A stretch of 22,276 bases of DNA from Alphaproteobacteria bacterium UBA6411. GTDB lineage: Bacteria; Pseudomonadota; Alphaproteobacteria; CAAGCB01; CAG-977. Below, piece after piece: positions 6,512 to 14,779 of the stretch (the first letter of the stretch is position 1; each line of letters begins with the position of its first letter). The translations under genes were made by a program, and so were the position numbers. The stretch lies in contig DJPN01000033.1 in the NCBI GenBank assembly GCA_002438565.1, positions 1-22,276 on the forward strand, read 5' to 3'. The notes below the pieces were generated by a model that searched no databases, was not told where the DNA came from, and saw only the letters and a list, made by a program, of their open reading frames with translations.

Positions 6512-7306
6512 ATGATTTGTGAAAAATGTTCGCTCTCGCTGCTGTTCCGTTCGTTTTACGACAGGGATTTGTCCGAAAAATACGTCGTGTCGGGACACGG
6601 AATAGGATTTGTTCCGCTGTTCGTTCTGTCCGTGATTGCCGCTGTGATTTATGCGGTGTATTCGCTGATTTTAATCAACGCGTTTTCGCCCGAAATCATT
6701 ACGCAAAGAATTACGGATTTGCCCGATATTCAAATCGAAAACGGTCAAATCGTCCAACCCGAAAACTTTTTCGGACGCTATCAAATCGGCGACGGACTGC
6801 ACTTGACCATCGACACGGCAAGCGGCGACGAAACCGTCAAAGACCCGCCTCCGAACGAAATTTATGTGTCCAAAAACGGTATTCAGTTCGTCAAAGGGCA
6901 AAAAGTCGAATTGATGCCGCTGAACAAACTGTTCGGCACGGACAATCTGTCGATTACCAAAGATTCGATTTCCGATTTTGTCGTGCAGAGCGCGGGAAAA
7001 ATGATGTTTGTTTTGCCCGCTTTCGTATTGTCGCTGGCAATTCCTCTGTTGTTTTTGAAATACGTTATTTTGACGTATATTCTGGCTTTGGTTTCGTATG
7101 CCGCGACATTCTTTTACAAAAACGGCGTTCCGTTTGAGGCGCGCATGCGTCTGGGTGCGGTTTCGGCGATTCCCGTTTTTGTGTTCAATCTGATTTTCGG
7201 CATACTGCTGGGATTGTTTGAACTGGGCGCAATAGCAGGAACAATCGTGTCGCTGATTTACATGCTTTATTATGTTTCATGGATGCCGAAAGCGGCGCAA
7301 AATTAA
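6512..7306 (+). CDS. DUF1189-like integral membrane protein
   Basis: The 264-residue protein begins at an ATG preceded by AAAGGAGG (6498-6505); longer in-frame starts upstream would run through the promoter. The N-terminus carries a CxxC (C3, C6). One membrane helix (about 33-56) is followed by an extracytoplasmic domain of about 105 residues, then four closely spaced helices (about 163-183, 185-203, 214-237, 239-256). The external domain has the pattern of DUF1189: LPDIQIENGQI near 70-80, then an IDTASGDE-like strand and a VSKNGIQFVKGQ strand. That family has no established biochemical role. The gene stands alone, between a tRNA and a bidirectional terminator, so context adds little. The family assignment rests on pattern memory. 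Confidence 0.6.
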   Translation: MICEKCSLSLLFRSFYDRDLSEKYVVSGHGIGFVPLFVLSVIAAVIYAVYSLILINAFSPEIITQRITDLPDIQIENGQIVQPENFFGRYQIGDGLHLTIDTASGDETVKDPPPNEIYVSKNGIQFVKGQKVELMPLNKLFGTDNLSITKDSISDFVVQSAGKMMFVLPAFVLSLAIPLLFLKYVILTYILALVSYAATFFYKNGVPFEARMRLGAVSAIPVFVFNLIFGILLGLFELGAIAGTIVSLIYMLYYVSWMPKAAQN

Positions 7307-7310
7307 CAGA

Positions 7311-7335
7311 AAAGGGAGCGAAAGCTCCCTTTTTT
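7311..7335 (+). terminator. Strong bidirectional terminator
   Basis: AAAGGGAGC (7311-7319) pairs perfectly with GCTCCCTTT (7324-7332) around a GAAA tetraloop, with six T at 7330-7335 on the plus strand and four T past the stem on the minus strand. It ends the DUF1189-like gene from one side and the operon ending at 7335 from the other, touching the stop codon of the latter. Confidence 0.9.
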
Positions 7336-7562
7336 CATTCAGCGTCGGAGGTTCCCCCCGCCATTTTTAACACCCGCCATTGACGCGGATCAAGCAAAGT
7401 CGACAAAGCGACGGTAACCGTGCGTTCGTTGCCGCCCTGTTCGATTAAACGGACATGCAACGGTAAATCGGGAAATTCAATCACGCGGTCGACAATCCAT
7501 TTGGACGTCAATCCGCTGGCTTTTTGGAAAACATCGTTCGGTTGAACAGGGGATTTTATCAT
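7335..7562 (-). CDS. Small hypothetical protein, 75 residues
   Basis: I do not recognise this protein with certainty. It is soluble, with no signal peptide or membrane segment, and its middle part alternates strands: KWIVDRVIEFPDLPLHVRL, then RTVTVALSTLL, then DPRQWRVL. This looks like a compact beta-rich fold, and its composition is normal for a real gene. It lies 77 bases after the U32 gene and ends at the bidirectional terminator, so it may be the last gene of that operon. The gap holds an imperfect hairpin (7582-7607) without a T run. The ribosome site is weak (GAAAGAG). Confidence 0.6.
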   Translation of the reverse strand: MIKSPVQPNDVFQKASGLTSKWIVDRVIEFPDLPLHVRLIEQGGNERTVTVALSTLLDPRQWRVLKMAGGTSDAE

Positions 7563-7639
7563 GTTTCACACTCTTTCTAAGTTGTTTTTCGGTATACTGC
7601 CGAACAATTTACTCATTTTAAATCAAATCAGCACCGACT

Positions 7640-9922
7640 TCAAACTATTTTTCGGAAAGTGTCGACGGCGGCTTGCGGCGTCCAGTTCCGATACATAAAA
7701 TCGATTTGCCGCCATTGCGCGCCCTCCGCCTCTTTTTTGCGCAAGTGCGGTTTTTCGTTCAGCAGAAAATGGCGGCAATGCTTCATCACGGAAACAAAAG
7801 TGCCGTAGCGGGAAGTTATCGTTTGCTGACGGCATCCGCCGCATTTCAAACACTTGCCCGCGGCCGACGCATACGGGCATGTTTCGCTGATGAACAGCGG
7901 CAAGTCTTGATAAATAACGGCGTTCGCCTTGTCGGGGAAAGCGGCAAACAGCGCCTGCGGATCGGGGGCTTCATAGGACACGGTGAACCGCGACGCGCCC
8001 AAAGCCAGCGCTTCGCGCGCCGCCGCCGCGTTGGCGACGTAAATAAAGCGGTCGAACGCGATGTCGGCGTGATGAAGCCCCTTTAAAAATGTCAAGCCGC
8101 CGACGTTGCCGATTTCAAACTTTTTCGCCCCTTGAGCGATTAAAGTTTGCATCGTCTTGCGCCAAGCGTCGCGCGCGCGGATGACCGTCGGCAGGGCAAA
8201 GCGGATTTTGCGCATGTCGGGGCAGGCAATCGGCGCGGCGTATCCGACGGGCAGTTCAATCACCGCTTCGTCGATTTTCGCCCAGTCTTCCGGCTCGAAC
8301 GCCGTGAAAATCGCAGGCTGGTCGGTTTTGACGATGATTTTCGGACGCTCATTGGCGACCGCTTTCGGCGAAGCGGTTTCGGCGGACAGGATTTTTTCCT
8401 TTAACGCCGTTTGTTCGGCGGCGGCGCGTTCCGCCAGCCGTTTGGCAACTGCGTCATACAGCGCGCGGCGCACTTCGTTCAAGGTCGCCATCGGCACGAA
8501 CAGCCCGTCGTTTTCGATTTCGATTTTATCCAGACAAAGCCCTGTTCCGCCCGTTTTTCCAAAGGAATCGCGAATGCTTTTGTTGGCCGTTTCCAACGAT
8601 TTGGCGGGACTGAAAGTTCCTGTTGCGGTTTCGGTGCATCCCTCGGCAATCGCGGTGACGGAATCAGGCGTGACGCGTACGAATACGCAGACGGGAACGG
8701 CGGGCGCAAAGTCCGCTTCGCGCGGTTTTTCGTACGGATACGCCGATTTCACCGCCGACGCGGACGACAGGTAAATGGCGGCCTTTTCGGGAATAAACGG
8801 CGAATGAGGCGGCAGCAAAACGTCCACGGTCGATTTCGCGGGGGCGGAAAAAACATCCTTGCCGTTGACGCGCAGGCGTTCCGCGGAAAAACCGAACGGG
8901 CGTTCCTCGTTCGGCAAATCAATCTGCACGCCGTCGTAGCGCGACAGGGCAAACGCCGTTTTAAACCGCACGAAGCGGTCTTTGCCGAGGATTGTCAGTT
9001 TTGCAGCCTCGCCCAAAGGCAGCCCGCGGTGGCCGACGATTTCGGTGTCCGTTACACGGCGGTTTTCGGGGTTGGTCAGATAAAGCGACGTAGTCGGACG
9101 GCTGAAAATACAGCGAATGTTGTTCAGTTTCTGCGTTAAAACGGCTTTGTCGGTTGCGCCGTTCAAAATCGCGCGGTAATAGTCCGTTACCGCTGCGACG
9201 TACAGCGGGCTTTTTTTGCGTCCCTCGATTTTCAAAGCGGTAACGCCCGCCTGTTTCAACAGCAGGACGTTTTCGCTTTGCGCCAAATCCTTCATGGAAA
9301 AGACGTGTTTGTTCACGCCCTCGAAGCAAAACGATTCGCGGCAGGGATAAACGCATTTGCCGCGGTTCGCGCTGCGCCCCGTGTAAACGGACGAAAACTG
9401 GCACAACCCGCTGTAGCTGTAGCACAGCGCGCCGTGGATGAAGACTTCCTTTTCAATGCCCTGCACCGAACAAATGTCGCGGATTTCGTCCAGCGTCAGT
9501 TCGCGCGCCAGAACAACGCGCTTAAAGCCCATGTCGCGCAAAGCTTCGACCCCTTCGCGGTTATGCACCGCCATTTGCGTGCTGCCGTGCAGGCGCAGGG
9601 TCGGAAAGTATTTGCGAATGATGCGCGCCGTCCCCAAATCCTGCACAATGACGCCGTCGGCTTTGGCGTCCTTGACGGCGCAAAGCGTGTCAATCAGCCC
9701 GTCCAGTTCCTCATCGAAAATCACGGTGTTGACGGCGACCAGAACGCGTTTGCCTTTCGCATGGGCGAACGCCGTGAACGTCTTTAACGCTTCGGGGGTG
9801 AAGTTCGTTGCTTCTGCGCGCGCGGAAAACCGCGTCAAGCCCAAATAAACCGCGTCCGCTCCGTAAGCCAAAGCCGCGTATCCCGCTTCCAAATCGCCCG
9901 CGGGCGCCAAAAGTTCCGTCAT
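7640..9922 (-). CDS. U32-family protein, long form (RlhA/YdcP-like)
   Basis: The 760-residue protein belongs to family U32. The name says peptidase, but characterised members such as TrhP (YegQ) and RlhA (YdcP) hydroxylate tRNA or 23S rRNA. The N-terminal half is a TIM-barrel-like domain starting ELLAPAGD. It carries the family signature around EVFIHGALCYSYSGLC (159-174), with Cys at 167, 174, 190 and 194 as in members that hold an iron-sulfur cluster. The length beyond 450 residues suits the RlhA-type architecture with a middle DUF3656-like part. A second Cys cluster lies near the C-terminus (about 682, 691, 694, 697 and 716). The start overlaps the carboxypeptidase stop (ATGA) and has AAAGGATG before it. 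RNA hydroxylation is the family-based guess; a collagenase-like role is less likely. Confidence 0.85.
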   Translation of the reverse strand: MTELLAPAGDLEAGYAALAYGADAVYLGLTRFSARAEATNFTPEALKTFTAFAHAKGKRVLVAVNTVIFDEELDGLIDTLCAVKDAKADGVIVQDLGTARIIRKYFPTLRLHGSTQMAVHNREGVEALRDMGFKRVVLARELTLDEIRDICSVQGIEKEVFIHGALCYSYSGLCQFSSVYTGRSANRGKCVYPCRESFCFEGVNKHVFSMKDLAQSENVLLLKQAGVTALKIEGRKKSPLYVAAVTDYYRAILNGATDKAVLTQKLNNIRCIFSRPTTSLYLTNPENRRVTDTEIVGHRGLPLGEAAKLTILGKDRFVRFKTAFALSRYDGVQIDLPNEERPFGFSAERLRVNGKDVFSAPAKSTVDVLLPPHSPFIPEKAAIYLSSASAVKSAYPYEKPREADFAPAVPVCVFVRVTPDSVTAIAEGCTETATGTFSPAKSLETANKSIRDSFGKTGGTGLCLDKIEIENDGLFVPMATLNEVRRALYDAVAKRLAERAAAEQTALKEKILSAETASPKAVANERPKIIVKTDQPAIFTAFEPEDWAKIDEAVIELPVGYAAPIACPDMRKIRFALPTVIRARDAWRKTMQTLIAQGAKKFEIGNVGGLTFLKGLHHADIAFDRFIYVANAAAAREALALGASRFTVSYEAPDPQALFAAFPDKANAVIYQDLPLFISETCPYASAAGKCLKCGGCRQQTITSRYGTFVSVMKHCRHFLLNEKPHLRKKEAEGAQWRQIDFMYRNWTPQAAVDTFRKIV

Positions 9923-10770
9923 TGTTCATCCTTTCCCGAAACGGTCAAAACGCCGTTTTTGATTGAGCAGGCCGCGCCCAAAGGCACGACCGCGCTGTAC
10001 GCCTGATGCCCGTAATTTAAATTCGTAAAGACGGGTTTTTCAATCCTTTTTTCCCATTCGTCCAAAACGTCTTGAATCGTGCCGTCCGCCGAATCTTTCG
10101 CCAAGCAGTCGACGAATCGCCCGAACACGACGGCGGAAACCGCTTTGAACACGCCCGCGCTAGCCAAGTGCTGCAGCATGCGGTCGACAGCGTAGGGTTC
10201 TTCGCCGACATCCTCTATCACCAAAACCGCCCCCGTCATATCTGGCATGTACGGCGTGCCGAGCAGCGCGGCAAGCAGGCTTAGACACCCGCCCAGCAGT
10301 CTGCCCGACGCCTCAAACGCGCCGTCCAATTCGTATTTCAGCTCTTTTCCCGCGAAAAAATCCAGCAAAGTCGGCGGGATTTCGTAATCGGCAAAACGTT
10401 TTTTCAGCAAAAATCCCGTCGGGCAAATCAAATCCGCTTTTGCGACCAAAGCGTTTTGCAAAGCCGTCGAATCGCTCAACCCGATTAAAGGTTTTTTGTG
10501 CCGTTTGATGAAATCGTAATCCAGCCCGTCCAACAGGCGCGAAGAACCGTAACCGCCGCCCGCTTCCATGATGCAATCAATCGTATCGTCGGCGAAAAAA
10601 GCGTGCAAATCGGCAAGCCTTTGTTCATCCGTTCCCGCCAGAAAGCGGTTTTGTTCAAAGCAATGCGGACTGAAAACGATTTCAAAGCCCAGCTTTTCAA
10701 ATTCCGCCGCGCCGATGCGCACGGGCTTTTGGGAAACGGCGGACGATGATGACAAAACACCGATTTTCAT
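9919..10770 (-). CDS. ldcA: LD-carboxypeptidase, family S66
   Basis: The 283-residue enzyme cuts the L,D bond to D-Ala4 of murein tetrapeptides, giving tripeptides for re-use; S66 enzymes act in the cytoplasm, and no signal peptide is seen here. The nucleophile motif GLSDS places Ser99, and the acidic and basic members of the triad fit IEDVGE (Glu186) and NYGHQ (His255). The MEAGGGYGSSRLL stretch (68-80) is typical of the family, and the length is slightly short of the usual 300 or so. The gene starts six bases after the Mur ligase stop, and its own stop overlaps the U32 start. Pairing with a Mur ligase fits murein recycling, where the tripeptide is re-attached to UDP-MurNAc. Confidence 0.9.
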   Translation of the reverse strand: MKIGVLSSSSAVSQKPVRIGAAEFEKLGFEIVFSPHCFEQNRFLAGTDEQRLADLHAFFADDTIDCIMEAGGGYGSSRLLDGLDYDFIKRHKKPLIGLSDSTALQNALVAKADLICPTGFLLKKRFADYEIPPTLLDFFAGKELKYELDGAFEASGRLLGGCLSLLAALLGTPYMPDMTGAVLVIEDVGEEPYAVDRMLQHLASAGVFKAVSAVVFGRFVDCLAKDSADGTIQDVLDEWEKRIEKPVFTNLNYGHQAYSAVVPLGAACSIKNGVLTVSGKDEQ

Positions 10771-10775
10771 GGGCT

Positions 10776-12143
10776 TTATCCGATGCTGTTCAGAATCGTT
10801 TTCGCAAAGTCGCTGAGCGTTTCGTCGCGCGCGCCCATAATCACGACGCGGTCGCCCTTTGCCGCCAAAGCTTTGACCAGAGACACGATTTTTTTGCGGT
10901 CGGGGATGAAGTGGACGCGCTTGCCCGTTTTTTCCAAATCGCGCACCAAATCGGCGGACGAAATGTCCTTTGCCGCCGTTCCGCCCGCATAGTAGATTTC
11001 CTGCATTATCAGCGTGTCGTCCATGCTCAGGTGTTTGTCGAACGCTTCGACGATTCCCGCGCGCATCATTTTGGTCGGCTTGAATCCGTGGGGCTGATAG
11101 ATGACTATCAGCCGCCCCGCGTATTCTTTCAGCGCGGACAGCGACGCCGCGATTTTTTCGGGATTGTGTCCGAAATCGTCGATGACCGTTACGCCTTTTT
11201 TCGTCGTGCCGACCGTTTCCAAACGGCGGTGAATCCCCTTGAACGTTGCCAAAGCTTCAATCGACTGGGACTGCGTAACACCAATCAGCTCCGCCGCGGC
11301 GACGGCGGCAAGGGCGTTTGCGACGTTGTGATGCCCGATGACAGGCAGGAAAACCTTTTGCCCGTCCAGTCCGAATTCCGTTCCGTTTTCGACGGGCGTG
11401 ATATCGACTGCCTGCAAATCGGCGGGGCTGCCCTCGGTCGAAAAAGTCAGCACGGTCGGATTTTTATCCTTTAAAGCCAGACAATCCGCGTTGTCGGCGT
11501 TCAGCACCGCCCCGACGCTTGCCCGCGCGACAAAATCGCCGAACAGTACGCGCAGTTCCTCCAGCGGTTTGTGGTCAAGGGTAATCGAAGTCACAATCGA
11601 CACGGCGGGTTTGTAAAGCTCTATCGACCCGTCGCTTTCGTCGGCTTCAATCACGCAAAACGAGCTTTTGCCCGCCAAAACACTGCCCGTGCCGAGCGAA
11701 TCGGGATAGTTCAGCATGACCCCGCCGTTGATGACGGTCGGATCGACGCCTGCTTGACGCAGGATATGCCCCAGCATGCCTGTCGTCGTCGTTTTGCCGC
11801 TGGTGCCGCCGACGGCGATTCCGTTGCGGGCATTGAAAAATTCCGCCAGCAGTTGGGCGCGCGTTACAATCGGCAAACCCAGTTCGCGCGCTTTGACGAC
11901 GTCGGGGATGGTTTCTTCGACCGCCGACGAAACGACCAAAGCGTCTGTGTCCGCCGTTATTCCCGAACCGTCCTGCGCGAACAGTTTAAGCCCTTGATTT
12001 TTCAATATTTCAAACTTTTCCGCCGCATTGCCCGCGTCATACGCTCTGTCGGAACCCGAAATATCGTCGCCGCGGTTTTTCAGCGCCAAAGCCAGCGAAC
12101 TCATTCCGCTGCCGCCGATGCCGCAAAAAAAGTATTTTTTCAT
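10776..12143 (-). CDS. Mur ligase family protein, MurC/Mpl-like
   Basis: The 455-residue protein has the three Mur ligase parts: a UDP-binding N-domain starting FFCGIGGSGMSSLA, an ATP-binding centre with GGTSGKTTTT (112-121) and EADESDGS (166-173), and a C-domain with RRLE (306-309) and DDFGHNP (322-328). These follow MurC and Mpl, not MurD-F. MurC joins L-Ala to UDP-MurNAc; Mpl joins recycled tripeptide. Position outside a division cluster and next to an LD-carboxypeptidase favours an Mpl-like recycling role. Oddities are Ser in the P-loop where MurC has GTHGKTTT, and GHNPE where MurC has GHHPTE, so it may be a separate subfamily. I chose the ATG at 12143, with AAAGGGCG ahead; a frame running 54 residues further upstream would cross the divergent promoter region. 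Confidence 0.85.
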   Translation of the reverse strand: MKKYFFCGIGGSGMSSLALALKNRGDDISGSDRAYDAGNAAEKFEILKNQGLKLFAQDGSGITADTDALVVSSAVEETIPDVVKARELGLPIVTRAQLLAEFFNARNGIAVGGTSGKTTTTGMLGHILRQAGVDPTVINGGVMLNYPDSLGTGSVLAGKSSFCVIEADESDGSIELYKPAVSIVTSITLDHKPLEELRVLFGDFVARASVGAVLNADNADCLALKDKNPTVLTFSTEGSPADLQAVDITPVENGTEFGLDGQKVFLPVIGHHNVANALAAVAAAELIGVTQSQSIEALATFKGIHRRLETVGTTKKGVTVIDDFGHNPEKIAASLSALKEYAGRLIVIYQPHGFKPTKMMRAGIVEAFDKHLSMDDTLIMQEIYYAGGTAAKDISSADLVRDLEKTGKRVHFIPDRKKIVSLVKALAAKGDRVVIMGARDETLSDFAKTILNSIG

Positions 12144-12251
12144 TTTTTCGCCCTTTGTCTGAAAATTGATGCTTTTTTTATATGTAAAAAAAGATAATTT
12201 AAGGTAAACTGTTTTTAAAATTCTGTTTTTTCGGACGAAAGGGGTCTTCCT
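12144..12251. promoter_or_regulatory. Divergent promoter region
   Basis: This 108-base A+T-rich gap separates the Mur ligase operon (minus) from the secreted protein and transglycosylase genes (plus), so both promoters must lie here or overlap the genes. Candidate -10 boxes include GATAAT (12193-12198, plus) and the ATATAA-type run near 12175-12185 on the minus strand, but none has a convincing -35 box at the right distance. A GAAAGGGG ribosome site (12237-12244) serves the plus gene. Confidence 0.4.
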
Positions 12252-12992
12252 ATGCGTTTTATCGGTCTGTTGGCTTTGCTTGCGTGCTTCACGATGCCGG
12301 CGCACGCGCAGTACACCACCAATTCAAAAACAACGGCGTCAACGGTGAAAACGCAGCCCGCCGCACAGCAACAGCGTCCCGCGTATCAGGCGCGTCCGGC
12401 ACAGGCGACGCAGCAGCAGGCTCCCGCGGCCAGATTCCGTCCCGCCGCTCAGCCCGCGGCGACGGCCGCCGACGACGGGGAAGGCGATTCCGACATGCCG
12501 TCGTTTGAGGCGTTTAAACGTCCCGCCGCCCGGCAAACGGCGCAGGGTTCGGCACAGAGTCAGCAGCAGCCGGCCTATCGCCGCAATCCGTATGCTCCTC
12601 AGCGGCAGGCTGCGGCTCAGCCCGCTGCGCAGGGATCGGCTCAAGGGTCAAGGCAGATTGTCGAACCGAAAGGCGAAATCTGGATGTATATTTCCGATTT
12701 CAGCTGGGGGGACGTTGACGGCGCGTATGTCCATTGCAAATGGAAAGCCGTTTTGCAAAACAGAACCGATACGCCGATTAAGACTTTGAAAGTTGGCTTT
12801 ACCGTCCGCGATTCCTATTCGGGACTGACTTTTTTAAACGTCAAGCCGCGCGGCGCCGTCGTTAAAAACATGATGGTTTATTCCAATCTGTGTCCTTCCA
12901 TGCAGAACGTCAAACCGAAAATCGAAGTGCAGTCCTGCCGCATGGGCGACATTTCCGGAAAAGACTGTTCCAAATACATAGTCATCAAATAA
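12252..12992 (+). CDS. Secreted Gln/Ala/Pro-rich protein with Cys-containing C-terminal domain
   Basis: I do not recognise this 246-residue protein. It has a clear signal peptide (1-19, ending AHA), a long low-complexity linker rich in Gln, Ala and Pro (about 30-137), and a compact C-terminal domain of about 105 residues. The domain starts EIWMYISDFSWGD near 142 and looks beta-rich. It holds four Cys (162, 214, 229, 239), enough for two disulfides in the periplasm. The linker includes near-repeated units (AQGSAQ twice, RPAYQARPAQ). It is co-directional with the lytic transglycosylase five bases downstream, so they are very probably co-transcribed. A role as a periplasmic partner or wall-binding protein is a guess from that. 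The start has GAAAGGGG at a good distance. Confidence 0.75.
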   Translation: MRFIGLLALLACFTMPAHAQYTTNSKTTASTVKTQPAAQQQRPAYQARPAQATQQQAPAARFRPAAQPAATAADDGEGDSDMPSFEAFKRPAARQTAQGSAQSQQQPAYRRNPYAPQRQAAAQPAAQGSAQGSRQIVEPKGEIWMYISDFSWGDVDGAYVHCKWKAVLQNRTDTPIKTLKVGFTVRDSYSGLTFLNVKPRGAVVKNMMVYSNLCPSMQNVKPKIEVQSCRMGDISGKDCSKYIVIK

Positions 12993-12997
12993 AGCCG

Positions 12998-14779
12998 ATG
13001 CGGTTTTTCAAAACTATCGGATGTTTTTTCGCGGGAGCGGTTCTTTTTGCCGTCGCTCCCGCTTTTGCCGAAACGGAAACGGCGCTGCTTCAGCCGCCGG
13101 CCGTTGCGGATGCCGTTCCTTTCCGCGCGGGGGTTTTGTCCGAATCGGACAAGGCGGTTTATGTTCAAATCTTTGACAAGCTGGACAACGGCGAAACCCA
13201 AGCCGCCGAAATGTTGTTGAAGACCGTCGAAAATCCCGTATTAAAGGGGTATGTGCAGGCATCACTGTATTTGGCCGACGGGGCGAATCCCAAAAAACAG
13301 CAGCTGACCAACTGGCTGTACGCGTATAAGGATTTGCCCGTTTCCGATGCCGTGTACGATTTGGCAATCAAAAAAAAATCCTATCTGCCTTATATCCGCC
13401 GCGACGACAAAACGCAGCACATGGTTGCGGGCGTCTGCACGTCCATGCGCATCGCCGATCCGATTGATTTGGTGTTTTTCCGCCGCGCCTCGTACGTTCC
13501 CGAACCGTATCGGGCGAAAGTCCGCAAATCCCTGCAGTATTTTTCATCCGCCGTCCGCCGCGGCAAAACGCTGGCGGCCAAACTGCACTTGAACGAAAAG
13601 CATATGAAAAAATACCTGTCGCAAAAAGACAGGGACGATTCCGAAACCGCGTTGGCATTCGCTTATTTTATCGACCGTCAGGACGAAAAGGCGTGGGAAA
13701 CGATTCAAGCTCCCTTGAAGCGCAGTCAATCGCGCAATCCGCTTGCTCCGTGGGTGGCGGGATTGACGGCTTTCCGTATGAAAAAATGGCCTGAAGCGGA
13801 GGAAAACTTCAAAGCCGCGGCCGCGCACCCCAAAGCGATTCCGACACAAAAGTCCGCCGCCGCTTTTTGGGCGACGCGCGCGATGATGAAACAGGAAAAA
13901 TACACGGAAATATCGGCTTATTTAAAACAAGCCGCGTTCGCATCGCCGCGGTCGTTTTACGGCATTCTGGCGCAAAGGGCTTTGGGATGGGACATCGGTC
14001 ATTCTTGGCTGTCGCCGTCCGTCGCCGAACCCGATATGGATGCGATTTTAAAGGAAAAAGGCGGACAGCGCGCGGTGGCTTTGATTGAAATCGGGCAGGC
14101 GGAATGGGCGGAAAAAGAGCTTGTCAAGCTGTTTGCCGCCAAAAAAAATCTGCGCGATGATTTATTAGCGTATGTCGGAACCCTGCCCGAATATCCCGAA
14201 TTGAAGGAACGGCTGGCGGGGCTGAACGGAAAAATCGAAACCCCCGACGGCGACAGCGCGCTTTATCCCGTGCCGCATTGGACGCCCGTCAACGGATGGA
14301 AGCTGGACAAGGCGTTGGTGTACGCTTTTGTGCGGCAGGAATCCTGCTTTAAAAACAAAGCGTTCAGCAAAGCGGGCGCGCGCGGCGTCATGCAGCTGAT
14401 GCCCGCGACGGCAAAGTTGATGGCGCGCAAGCTGGGGGTGAAATATCAGCTCAGCCGCTTGCATAAAATCCCCTACAGTTTGATGATGGGGCAGGAATTG
14501 ATTAAAACGCTGCTGAACTATCCTAGCATTGACGGCAACCTGCTGATGGCGATTGCGTCCTACAACTGCGGCCCGCGCAACACGAAAAAATGGCAAAAAC
14601 GCGAAGATTTCATCAGCGACCCGCTGATGTTTGTCGAAGCTATTCCGTCGCGCGAAACCCGCGGATTTGTTAAAAAAGTTACATCAAACTATTGGATTTA
14701 CCGCAGTTTGCTGGGCGAAGATTTGTCGTCGGTCGACGATGTTTTGGCGGGACGCTATCCCGTTTACAAGCCCGAATAA
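12998..14779 (+). CDS. slt: Soluble lytic murein transglycosylase, Slt70-like
   Basis: The 593-residue enzyme cleaves the MurNAc-GlcNAc bond of murein with formation of 1,6-anhydro-MurNAc in the periplasm. A signal peptide (1-24, ending AFA) is followed by about 400 helix-rich residues, like the ring-shaped superhelix of Slt70, and then the lysozyme-like GH23 domain. That domain holds the catalytic Glu448 in VRQESCF, GVMQLMPATA (463-472) and SYNCGP (521-526). The length is slightly below Slt70. I chose the ATG five bases after the previous stop because it opens directly into the signal peptide; an in-frame ATG 36 codons earlier lies inside the upstream gene. The ribosome site is poor, so coupling to the upstream gene is likely. 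The last 16 bases overlap the end of the penicillin-binding protein gene on the other strand. Confidence 0.9.
   Translation: MRFFKTIGCFFAGAVLFAVAPAFAETETALLQPPAVADAVPFRAGVLSESDKAVYVQIFDKLDNGETQAAEMLLKTVENPVLKGYVQASLYLADGANPKKQQLTNWLYAYKDLPVSDAVYDLAIKKKSYLPYIRRDDKTQHMVAGVCTSMRIADPIDLVFFRRASYVPEPYRAKVRKSLQYFSSAVRRGKTLAAKLHLNEKHMKKYLSQKDRDDSETALAFAYFIDRQDEKAWETIQAPLKRSQSRNPLAPWVAGLTAFRMKKWPEAEENFKAAAAHPKAIPTQKSAAAFWATRAMMKQEKYTEISAYLKQAAFASPRSFYGILAQRALGWDIGHSWLSPSVAEPDMDAILKEKGGQRAVALIEIGQAEWAEKELVKLFAAKKNLRDDLLAYVGTLPEYPELKERLAGLNGKIETPDGDSALYPVPHWTPVNGWKLDKALVYAFVRQESCFKNKAFSKAGARGVMQLMPATAKLMARKLGVKYQLSRLHKIPYSLMMGQELIKTLLNYPSIDGNLLMAIASYNCGPRNTKKWQKREDFISDPLMFVEAIPSRETRGFVKKVTSNYWIYRSLLGEDLSSVDDVLAGRYPVYKPE

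Noticed and set aside
7582..7607. Imperfect hairpin between the U32 gene and the 75-residue gene as a terminator
   Set aside because: The arms (TTGTT, CGG / CCG, AACAA) need a three-base bulge, and no T run follows on either strand.
12144..12305. Extension of the Mur ligase by 54 residues
   Set aside because: The added part is Lys/Arg-rich without family likeness, crosses the divergent promoter region and overlaps the start of the plus-strand gene. The ligase fold begins at the chosen ATG.
12890..12997. Extension of the lytic transglycosylase by 36 residues
   Set aside because: It lies within the end of the upstream gene and would bury the signal peptide in the interior of the protein.
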